From Hyphomicrobiales bacterium (lineage in GTDB: Bacteria > Pseudomonadota > Alphaproteobacteria > Rhizobiales > Rhizobiaceae): a DNA stretch of 49,813 nucleotides. Below the pieces are notes generated by a model. That model had not been told where the DNA came from and did no database searches. It worked only from the letters and a program-made list of their open reading frames with translations. The position numbers were made by a program, and so were the translations under genes. Location: NCBI GenBank assembly GCA_900472605.1, contig UCJD01000068.1, forward strand, positions 1 to 49,813, in the 5' to 3' direction. Shown here piece after piece: positions 44,101 to 49,813 of the stretch. The number at the start of each line of letters is the position of its first letter. Position 1 is the stretch's first letter.

Positions 44101-44527
44101 GCTCCAGCGCGCCGGACATGATCGATGCCTCGATGGCAAACAGCATGAAGGTGAAGCTGGCATAGATCAGCGAGGTGATGGTCGAGCCGATATAGCCGAA
44201 GCTGGCGCCGCGGGTGAGAAGGTCGATATCGACGCCGTGGCGGATGGCATAGCGGCTGATCGGCAGGCCGATGGCGAGCATGGCGATCGAGGCGACGATG
44301 ATGGCGTAGAAGGCGTTGGTGGTGCCGTAGGAAAGGGTGATGGCGCCGCCGATCGCTTCCAGCGCCAGGAAGGAGATGGCGCCGATGGCAGTCTGCGAGA
44401 TGCGCTGCGAGGAGAATTGCCGGGCGCTCTTGGCGGTAAAGCGCAGCGCATAGTCTTCCAGCGTCTGGTTGGCGACCCAGCGGTTATACTCGCGCCTGAC
44501 GGGGATAATGCGTTGCCGCGCTGCCAT
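41141..44527 (-). CDS. NCS1 transporter-hybrid histidine kinase fusion with cysteine-rich module
   Basis: A protein of about 1128 residues joining transport and signalling. Residues about 1-480 form an NCS1-type (cytosine/allantoin permease-like) membrane domain of about 12 spans, starting RREYNRWVANQTLEDYALRF. A cysteine-rich module at 503-540 (Cys-x2-Cys, Cys, Cys-x2-Cys-Cys, Cys-x3-Cys) looks like a zinc-binding finger. Two further spans (about 575-640) lead to a kinase core: H-box SHELRTPLNAVLGY (His686), N-box VNLLSNAIKF, G-boxes DTGRGIAEKDL and GLGLGLTITRLL. A receiver follows with Asp972 (LFLVDILMPGMNG), then a helical C-terminal domain. Start 44527 is chosen because the RREYNRWV motif follows; an ATG at 44572 is possible. 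Overlaps the response regulator gene and is divergent from urtA, implying sensing of urea or a nucleobase-like nitrogen source. Confidence 0.92.
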   Translation of the reverse strand: MAARQRIIPVRREYNRWVANQTLEDYALRFTAKSARQFSSQRISQTAIGAISFLALEAIGGAITLSYGTTNAFYAIIVASIAMLAIGLPISRYAIRHGVDIDLLTRGASFGYIGSTITSLIYASFTFMLFAIEASIMSGALELTLGIPLWIGYIISAVMVIPLVTHGVRLISRFQLLTQPFWIVLNVLPFLFIAVMDWEKFDLWRAFAGIRHASGPSGTVAPFDLVEFGAASAVILALMSQIGEQADFLRFLPPEKQTKWRHRLAVFLAGPGWVIIGAPKLLAGSFLVVLTFASGVPADRAADPAQMYLTAFGYMIPWHNAALLLMAAFVMVSQLKINVMNAYAGSLAWSNFFSRLTHSHPGRVIWLVFNVAIALLLMELGIYKLLEETLGIFSIIAMAWLCTISADLFINKPLGLAPPGIEFKRAHLYDINPVGLGAMTLSATIALIAHFGAFGDITASLAPYITLVVALIASPAIAWATKGKFYLARKPRQSWKNLTNITCSVCEHPFEPEDMAWCPAYAAPICSLCCSLDSRCHDMCKPNAHLNAQVGYVARAVLPETIVQKLTTRLGRYGIAVVLALTAVGAILAMIAHQVSSASPETAEVVNGTILIVFFVFSVIAGVVCWFYVLAHDSRVVAEEESSRQNTLLLKEIAAHKKTDAALQAAKETAEAANRAKSRYVVGLSHELRTPLNAVLGYAQILERDETIPTPRQSSIKVIRRSAEHLSGLIDGLLDISKIEAGRLQVYSNEINIQDFLDQIVDMFRPQALAKGLTFQHQRAPALPQFVRTDEKRLRQILVNLLSNAIKFTDEGTVTFDVGYRSQVATFTVSDTGRGIAEKDLSRIYEPFQRGEAESIRPMPGLGLGLTITRLLTNTLGGEIAVTSEKDKGSTFKVRLMLSAVLREMAAPPQEKKIVSYDGPRRTIVVVDDNEDHREMMREILVPLDFVVLTAASGTDCLTLIEGIQPDLFLVDILMPGMNGWQLVSRLREAGQTAPIVMLSANIGDAAAHSDSDDSHNDAIGKPVDIRRLRDKLALHLGLKWIYAQDIPAPVAKVEQPMTSPGDAHVQELLRLGEIGYIRGIEAKLADLAKLEANQPFTEELRSYVAAFDLNGFMSFLKRFDEKVEHIG

Positions 44528-44593
44528 GCCTGTAATCGGCCCCTCATTCTTCTTGTGACATGTTCGTAACATGGATCGTTGGGGCGCTTAAGA

Positions 44594-44666
44594 GTGCATT
44601 GCAACGCAAAACTGCACATTTCGCCCCGTCACCTACGTCATTTCGCGTATACGCTTTCGCAGTGCA
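44594..44666. promoter_or_regulatory. Dyad-rich control region between the sensor kinase and urtA
   Basis: The 216-base divergent gap contains GTGCA-N14-TGCAC (44594-44617), a perfect 10-base palindrome GCGTATACGC (44645-44654), and AGTGCAG at 44660-44666, inverted relative to CTGCAC at 44612-44617. A NarL/LuxR-type regulator encoded next door would bind short dyads of this kind. No complete sigma-54 element was seen. Confidence 0.4.
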
Positions 44667-44743
44667 GCACCGGATAGTCCCTTAAGCAACAGTTAATCGC
44701 CGTTTCAGGCCTGTTGTCGGAACAAGAAGAGGGGATCAACCAG

Positions 44744-46036
44744 ATGAATCTGAGATCATATGTTTCCGGTGCCGTGCTCGGCGCCGTCATGTCGGCTTCG
44801 GCCGCATTCCATGGAGCCGTTGCGGCCGACGACACCATCAAGGTCGGCGTCCTGCATTCGCTGTCCGGCACGATGGCGATCTCCGAAACGACGCTGAAAG
44901 ACGCCATGCTGATGCTCATCGACGAGCAGAACAAGAAGGGCGGCCTTCTCGGCAAGAAGCTCGAAGCCGTCGTCGTCGATCCGGCTTCCGACTGGCCGCT
45001 GTTTGCCGAAAAGGCACGCGAGCTGATCGAGAAGGACAAGGTCGCGGCCGTCTTCGGTTGCTGGACATCGTCCTCGCGCAAGTCGGTTCTGCCGGTTTTC
45101 GAAGAACTCAACTCCATTCTGTTCTACCCGGTCCAGTATGAAGGCGAAGAGTCCTCGCGCAACATCTTCTACACCGGTGCTGCTCCGAACCAGCAGGCCA
45201 TCCCGGCTGTCGACTACCTGATGGAAAAGGAAGGCGTTAAGCGCTTCGTTCTCGAAGGCACCGACTACGTCTATCCGCGCACCACCAACAAGATCCTGGA
45301 AGCCTACCTGATCGCCAAGGGCATTCCGAAGGAAGACATCATCGTCAACTACACGCCGTTCGGCTTCTCCGACTGGCAGACGGAAGTCTCCAAGATCAAG
45401 GAATTCGGTGGCGCTGGCAAGAAGACCGCCGTCGTCTCCACCATCAACGGTGACGCCAACGTTCCGTTCTACAAGGAGCTCGGCAACCAGGGCGTCAAGG
45501 CAACCGACATTCCCGTCGTCGCCTTCTCGGTCGGCGAAGAAGAGCTTGCCGGTCTCGATACCAAGCCGCTCGTCGGCCACCTCGCTGCCTGGAACTACTT
45601 CGAGTCGGTCGAAAGCCCTGCGAACAAGAAGTTCATCAAGGAATGGCATGCGTTCACCAAGAACGACAAGCGCGTGACCAACGACCCGATGGAAGCTGCC
45701 TATATCGGCTTCAACGCATGGGTTAAGGCCGTTCAGGCCGCCGGCACAACCGACACCGACAAGGTGCTCGACTCGATCATCGGCACCACGGTTCCGAACC
45801 TGTCGGGCGGCTATGCCACGGTCATGCCGAACCACCACATCACCAAGCCGGTTCTCATTGGCGAAATCCAGGCCAACGGCCAGTTCGAAATCGTCCAGCA
45901 GACCCCTGCTGTCGTCGGCGACGAATGGTCGGACTTCCTGCCCGACTCCAAGGACCTGATCTCCGATTGGCGCAAGCCCATGAACTGCGGCAACTTCAAT
46001 GTCGCAACGGGCAAGTGCGGCGGCAAGGGCTCCTGA
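44744..46036 (+). CDS. urtA: Urea ABC transporter substrate-binding protein
   Basis: A 430-residue periplasmic protein. The signal peptide (about 27 residues, MNLRSYVSGAVLGAVMSASA...) ends near AVAADD. The mature protein starts IKVGVLHSLSGTMAISETTLKDA, and has FGCWTSSSRKSVLPVFEELN and LFYPVQYEGEESSRNIFYTGAAPNQQ, which separate UrtA from LivK-type amino acid binders. GAGGGG about nine bases upstream supports the ATG at 44744. First gene of urtABCD; an inverted repeat follows, as often after genes for abundant binding proteins. Confidence 0.96.
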   Translation: MNLRSYVSGAVLGAVMSASAAFHGAVAADDTIKVGVLHSLSGTMAISETTLKDAMLMLIDEQNKKGGLLGKKLEAVVVDPASDWPLFAEKARELIEKDKVAAVFGCWTSSSRKSVLPVFEELNSILFYPVQYEGEESSRNIFYTGAAPNQQAIPAVDYLMEKEGVKRFVLEGTDYVYPRTTNKILEAYLIAKGIPKEDIIVNYTPFGFSDWQTEVSKIKEFGGAGKKTAVVSTINGDANVPFYKELGNQGVKATDIPVVAFSVGEEELAGLDTKPLVGHLAAWNYFESVESPANKKFIKEWHAFTKNDKRVTNDPMEAAYIGFNAWVKAVQAAGTTDTDKVLDSIIGTTVPNLSGGYATVMPNHHITKPVLIGEIQANGQFEIVQQTPAVVGDEWSDFLPDSKDLISDWRKPMNCGNFNVATGKCGGKGS

Positions 46037-46071
46037 GTGGACACCCCTTCACTCTAGAAGCCTGAAAACAG

Positions 46072-46110
46072 CTTCCGTCCGGCCCTCCTGTCCGGGCGGA
46101 AGTTCTCTCT
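46072..46110 (+). terminator. Attenuating hairpin between urtA and urtB
   Basis: An 11-bp stem (46072-46082 / 46092-46102) containing one G-U pair, 9-base loop, followed by TTCTCTCT. It probably lets only part of the urtA transcript continue into urtB, giving excess binding protein. Confidence 0.65.
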
Positions 46111-46229
46111 CCGAAGTGCCGCCTTGAAGCTTCGGACGGCAAAGCTCCGCGGTGCGGACCGATGCCGAAACAAGGCTCACCTTTTCCCGATTGTGCCGGT
46201 AGGCCAACGATAACCGAGGCAAGACGCCG

Positions 46230-47849
46230 ATGTATCGCGCCCTCAAGATTCTTCTTTTGACCCTTTGCCTGGCTCTGCCGGCGTTTGCGACCGCGCTGAA
46301 GGCGCAGGAGGACATCCACGCGCTCGTCGATGCGCTCGGTGTCGGCGATTTCCCGGAACGTGAGGCCGCCATCAAGGCGCTGGTCGCATCCGGCGACAGC
46401 CATGTCAGCGAGATCCTGCAGCAGCTCAGCGACGGCCAGCTCTACGTCAATTCAGAAACCGGCGGCCCGGTCCTGCTGCAGGGCGGCACAGAGGACGAAC
46501 CGACTTTTTCCGATCCGATCTCAGGCGACGCGGTTGCAGATATCGATCCCGACTACATGTCGAAGGTCCGGATCAACAATTCGCTGCGCGGTGTGATCAG
46601 CTCGGCCATGAGCCAGCTGACGCTGCTGTCGCCCGATCGCGGCGCGCGTCTTGCCGCCGCTCAAGGCCTCCTGCGCGATGCCGACCCTGCCAATCTGGAT
46701 CTCCTCAATTCCGCGCTGGCCGCCGAGAAGGACGCCGACGTCAAGAATACGATGGAGGCGGCGCGCGCCGTGATGATGCTGAAAAGCGACGTCAGCGCCG
46801 AGGATAAGAAATCCGCCATCGATACCATCGCCGCCCGTGGTGGGCGCAATGCGCTGACCATCCTGACCACGGCGATGGCGACCGCGCCCGATGAGCTGAA
46901 GGGCGAGATCCAGACGCATATCAACGGTATCAACCGCAGCCTGGCGCTCTGGGATGTCGTGCAGAACGTCTGGTACGGCCTGTCGCTTGGCTCGGTACTG
47001 CTGCTTGCCGCCATCGGCCTGGCCATCACCTTCGGGGTCATGGGTGTCATCAACATGGCGCATGGCGAGATGGTGATGATCGGCGCCTACACGACCTACG
47101 TCGTGCAGCAGTATATCTCTTCGAATTTCCCCAGCCTCGAAGTCTACTCGCTGGCCTTCGCGGTTCCCGCCGCCTTCGTCTTCACCGGTTTCGTCGGCCT
47201 CGTCATCGAGCGCGTCGTCATCCGCTATCTCTACGGCCGGCCGCTGGAAACGCTGCTCGCCACCTGGGGCGTGTCGCTGATCCTCCAGCAGGCCGTGCGC
47301 TCGATCTTCGGGCCAACCAACCGCGAAGTGCGCAATCCAAGCTGGATGTCGGGCGCGTTCGAACTCGGCGGGCTGTCGATCACCTGGAACCGGTTGTGGA
47401 TCATCGTCTTCTCGATGGCCGTGTTCGTGACGCTCCTCATGTTGCTCAAGCGTTCCGCCTTCGGCCTGCAGATGCGTGCCGTCACGCAGAACCGCCGCAT
47501 GGCCTCGTCGATGGGTATCCGCACCGGCTGGGTCGATGCCTTCACCTTCGCGCTCGGCTCCGGTATCGCCGGCATGGCGGGCGTGGCGCTCTCGCAGATC
47601 GACAACGTCTCGCCGAACCTCGGTCAGAGCTACATCATCGACAGCTTCATGGTCGTTGTGTTCGGCGGTGTCGGCAATCTGTGGGGGACGCTTGTTGGAG
47701 CGCTGTCGCTCGGCGTCGTCAACAAGTTCCTCGAGCCCTTCGCCGGCGCCGTGCTCGGCAAAATCCTGGTGCTGGTGCTGATCATTCTCTTCATCCAGAA
47801 GCGGCCGCGTGGGCTCTTCGCACTCAAAGGAAGGGCGGTGGAAGCATGA
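46230..47849 (+). CDS. urtB: Urea ABC transporter permease UrtB
   Basis: A 539-residue permease. A signal peptide (MYRALKILLLTLCLALPAFA...) and a soluble helical domain of about 215 residues come first, as in most UrtB proteins. The LivH-like core then starts GLSLGSVLLLAAIGLAITFGVMGVINMAHGEMVMIGAYTTY near 250. LLATWGVSLILQQAVRSIFGP and FGGVGNLWGTLVGAL are family signatures. The 3' end overlaps urtC by four bases. Confidence 0.95.
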   Translation: MYRALKILLLTLCLALPAFATALKAQEDIHALVDALGVGDFPEREAAIKALVASGDSHVSEILQQLSDGQLYVNSETGGPVLLQGGTEDEPTFSDPISGDAVADIDPDYMSKVRINNSLRGVISSAMSQLTLLSPDRGARLAAAQGLLRDADPANLDLLNSALAAEKDADVKNTMEAARAVMMLKSDVSAEDKKSAIDTIAARGGRNALTILTTAMATAPDELKGEIQTHINGINRSLALWDVVQNVWYGLSLGSVLLLAAIGLAITFGVMGVINMAHGEMVMIGAYTTYVVQQYISSNFPSLEVYSLAFAVPAAFVFTGFVGLVIERVVIRYLYGRPLETLLATWGVSLILQQAVRSIFGPTNREVRNPSWMSGAFELGGLSITWNRLWIIVFSMAVFVTLLMLLKRSAFGLQMRAVTQNRRMASSMGIRTGWVDAFTFALGSGIAGMAGVALSQIDNVSPNLGQSYIIDSFMVVVFGGVGNLWGTLVGALSLGVVNKFLEPFAGAVLGKILVLVLIILFIQKRPRGLFALKGRAVEA

Positions 47850-49009
47850 TTACGGCCTTCCTTCTCCGATCTCTCGATCGCAAGATCATCGTCGCACTGG
47901 TTCTTCTGCTTGCGATCGCGGTGTTGGTGCCGGCGCTCAACCTGTTGACGCCGGCTACCAGCCCGCTGCATATCCCGACCTACATCATGTCGCTGTTCGG
48001 CAAGTATCTGACCTATGCGCTTTTGGCGCTGGCGCTCGATCTTGTGTGGGGCTTCTGCGGCATTCTCTCGCTTGGCCACGGCGCCTTCTTCGCGCTCGGC
48101 GGCTATGCGATGGGCATGTACCTGATGCGCCAGATCGGCCCGCGCGGCAGCTACGGCGACCCGATCCTGCCCGACTTCATGGTGTTCCTGAACTACAAGG
48201 CACTGCCGTGGTTCTGGTACGGGTTCAACCACTTCTGGTTTGCGGCGCTTATGGTGCTCGTGGTGCCGGGCCTTCTCGCCTTCGTTTTCGGCTGGTTCGC
48301 CTTCCGCTCGCGCGTCAACGGCGTCTACCTGTCGATCATCACCCAGGCGATGACCTATGCGCTGCTGCTTGCCTTTTTCCGCAACGACATGGGCTTCGGT
48401 GGCAATAACGGCCTGACCGACTTCAAGGACATCATCGGCTACAATATCCAGGCCGATGGCACGCGTGCCGCGCTGTTCGCCGCCACCGCGATCTTCCTGG
48501 CGCTGTCGCTCATGATCGCGTCCGCCATCGTGCGCTCGAAGTTCGGCAAGGTGCTGGTCGGGGTGCGCGATGCGGAAAGCCGCACACGCTTCCTTGGCTA
48601 CCGTGTCGAGCACTTCAAGCTCTTCACCTTCGTCGTCTCGGCGATGATGGCGGGCATTGCCGGCGCGCTCTACGTGCCGCAGGTCGGCATCATCAATCCC
48701 GGCGAATTCGCGCCCGCCAACTCGATCGAAGTCGTCATCTGGACGGCGGTCGGCGGGCGCTCGACGCTGATCGGGCCGATCATCGGCGCTATCCTCGTCA
48801 ACGGCGGCAAGACGATCTTTACCGGCCTGTTTCCAGAATTCTGGCTCTTTGCGCTGGGCGGCCTGTTCGTCGCGGTGACGCTGTTCCTGCCAAAGGGCAT
48901 CGTCGGCACGATCGGACCGTATCTGAGCAAGCGCAAGCCTGCGCCAAGCGATACGCCGTCCGCCAGCCGTGAAGACGGCGTCGATGCGAAAATCCAGGCT
49001 GCGGAGTGA
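47846..49009 (+). CDS. urtC: Urea ABC transporter permease UrtC
   Basis: A 387-residue LivM-like permease. Core signatures: YLTYALLALALDLVWGFCGILSLGHGAFFALGGYAMGMYL near residue 52, GVYLSIITQAMTYALLLAFFRNDMGFGGNNGLTDFKDI near 153, and WTAVGGRSTLIGPIIGAILVN near 298. The NGLTDFKD stretch is typical of UrtC. An open frame continues upstream across urtB, but ATG 47846 with GGTGGAAG before it and the ATGA overlap fixes the start. Confidence 0.95.
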   Translation: MITAFLLRSLDRKIIVALVLLLAIAVLVPALNLLTPATSPLHIPTYIMSLFGKYLTYALLALALDLVWGFCGILSLGHGAFFALGGYAMGMYLMRQIGPRGSYGDPILPDFMVFLNYKALPWFWYGFNHFWFAALMVLVVPGLLAFVFGWFAFRSRVNGVYLSIITQAMTYALLLAFFRNDMGFGGNNGLTDFKDIIGYNIQADGTRAALFAATAIFLALSLMIASAIVRSKFGKVLVGVRDAESRTRFLGYRVEHFKLFTFVVSAMMAGIAGALYVPQVGIINPGEFAPANSIEVVIWTAVGGRSTLIGPIIGAILVNGGKTIFTGLFPEFWLFALGGLFVAVTLFLPKGIVGTIGPYLSKRKPAPSDTPSASREDGVDAKIQAAE

Positions 49010-49014
49010 GCGCC

Positions 49015-49770
49015 ATGATCCCTGATGTCAAACCCAGCAGCGTGCTTTACCTCAACAACGTCTCGGTCTCTTTCGACGGCTTCAAGGCGCTGAATTCGCT
49101 CTCCATCGTCATCGAGCCCGGCGAGCTGCGCGCCATCATCGGCCCGAACGGCGCCGGAAAGACGACGATGATGGACATCATCACCGGCAAGACGCGGCCC
49201 GACACCGGCGAGGTGTTCTTCAACGGCCAGACTGATCTCACCAAGCTCGACGAGGCCGACATCGCCCAGCTCGGCATCGGCCGCAAGTTCCAGAAGCCGA
49301 CGGTGTTCGAGAGCCACACGGTTTGGGACAATATCGAGCTGGCGCTGAATCGTCGGCGCGGGGTGTTTTCGACGCTGTTCTATCGGCTATCGGAGGAGGA
49401 TCGTGCGCGCATAGACGAGATTTTGGCGACGGTGCGGCTGACACATCGCCGGGACGAGTTTGCCGCCAATCTGAGCCACGGGCAGAAGCAGTGGCTGGAG
49501 ATCGGGATGCTGCTCGCACAGGAGCCGAAGCTGCTTTTGGTCGACGAGCCGGTGGCCGGGATGACGGATGCGGAGACGGCTGAGACGGCGATCCTCTTGA
49601 AGGAGATCGCCAAGACGCGATCGGTCGTCGTCGTCGAACATGACATGGGGTTCATCCGCGATCTCGGCGTCAAGGTGACGTGTCTTGCCGAAGGGTCGGT
49701 GCTTGCCGAGGGGTCGATCGATTTCGTCAGTTCCGATCCGAAGGTGATCGAGAATTATCTGGGGCGGTGA
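49015..49770 (+). CDS. urtD: Urea ABC transporter ATP-binding protein UrtD
   Basis: A 251-residue ABC ATPase. Walker A GPNGAGKTT near residue 43, the UrtD/LivG signature LSHGQKQWLEIGMLL near 149, Walker B LLLVDEPVAGMTDAET and switch VVVVEHDMGFIRDLG. A GTG at 49006 overlapping the urtC stop is an alternative start, but GGAG at 49003-49006 places the ATG at 49015 with eight-base spacing. The partner ATPase UrtE is not in the window; only 43 bases remain. Confidence 0.94.
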   Translation: MIPDVKPSSVLYLNNVSVSFDGFKALNSLSIVIEPGELRAIIGPNGAGKTTMMDIITGKTRPDTGEVFFNGQTDLTKLDEADIAQLGIGRKFQKPTVFESHTVWDNIELALNRRRGVFSTLFYRLSEEDRARIDEILATVRLTHRRDEFAANLSHGQKQWLEIGMLLAQEPKLLLVDEPVAGMTDAETAETAILLKEIAKTRSVVVVEHDMGFIRDLGVKVTCLAEGSVLAEGSIDFVSSDPKVIENYLGR

Positions 49771-49795
49771 GGGATGGGTGGCATCGAGTTCGTGA

Positions 49796-49813
49796 TACCC
49801 CCCTCTGTCCTGC
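49796..49813. repeat. Possible start of a rhizobial palindromic intergenic repeat
   Basis: The last 18 bases (TACCCCCCTCTGTCCTGC) look like the left end of a C/T-rich palindromic element common between rhizobial genes. The element is cut by the window edge and has no second copy here, so the call is from memory of the motif only. Confidence 0.35.

Noticed and set aside
42197..44569. A 790-codon open frame antisense to the transporter-kinase fusion
   Set aside because: The minus strand encodes clear kinase, receiver and permease motifs throughout; the antisense translation is Asp/Gly/Glu/Arg-rich without any family.
44528..44743. NtrC/sigma-54 promoter for urtA
   Set aside because: No GG-N10-GC element with the standard TGGCAC-N5-TTGC form was found by eye; only GTGCA/TGCAC half-sites are present.
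47396..47845. Upstream extension of urtC across urtB
   Set aside because: The urtB reading is conserved there; the ATGA overlap at 47846 is a normal coupled start.

Overview
The window is chromosomal DNA from an alphaproteobacterium of the Rhizobiales, most likely Rhizobiaceae. The main support is the linked chpT / ctrA / fliJ-like / sciP cell-cycle cluster, an RpoH1-type sigma-32 factor, a bra/liv operon in the rhizobial order (two permeases, two ATPases, then the binding protein), and many GTGA/ATGA start-stop overlaps. Genes are densely packed with G/C-rich codon use. I saw no rRNA, tRNA, CRISPR array, transposase or integrase, so this reads as core chromosome with one accessory surface-polysaccharide block.

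Layout. (1) 1-4.0 kb: a phosphomannomutase cut by the left edge, uracil-DNA glycosylase, and an mhq-like pair (ring-cleaving dioxygenase of the VOC family plus an alpha/beta hydrolase). (2) 4.1-13.4 kb: a polysaccharide cluster with a Wzc/ExoP-type co-polymerase/kinase, a glycosyltransferase, a plant-like GDP-mannose 3,5-epimerase, a flippase, a polymerase and an acyltransferase, facing a large SGNH hydrolase whose catalytic blocks are split by a long insertion. (3) 13.7-23 kb: housekeeping genes, including a GNAT protein, an EamA exporter, purA, an 808-residue acidic membrane protein, rpoH with a sigma-32-like promoter, an RluD-type pseudouridine synthase and a TrmH-type methyltransferase. 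(4) 23-29.9 kb: envelope and cell-cycle genes, namely a coiled-coil membrane protein, EipA (DUF1134), ChpT, a single-domain receiver, CtrA, a FliJ-like protein, a GNAT gene broken by an early stop, SciP and an orphan LuxR-type regulator. Near-consensus CtrA boxes lie in front of eipA/chpT and sciP. (5) 29.9-32 kb: a DUF2793 protein and CysQ. (6) 32.3-37.8 kb: a branched-chain amino acid ABC transporter operon with an extra small membrane protein. (7) 38-40.1 kb: a 2-hydroxyacid dehydrogenase and a membrane acyltransferase. (8) 40.2-49.8 kb: a urea-uptake locus. urtABCD is read rightward. Divergently, one gene encodes an NCS1 transporter, a cysteine-rich module and a hybrid histidine kinase in a single polypeptide, overlapping a NarL-type response regulator gene.

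How the parts work together. Phosphomannomutase (mannose-1-P) and the epimerase (GDP-mannose to GDP-L-galactose/L-gulose) could feed an exported polysaccharide assembled by the Wzx/Wzy/Wzc set. ChpT, CtrA and SciP are three parts of one phosphorelay and transcription circuit, and EipA is a known direct CtrA target in Brucella. The transporter-kinase fusion is well placed to sense urea or a related nitrogen compound and control urt genes. That is the most distinctive candidate system here, though its function is inferred from architecture and position only.
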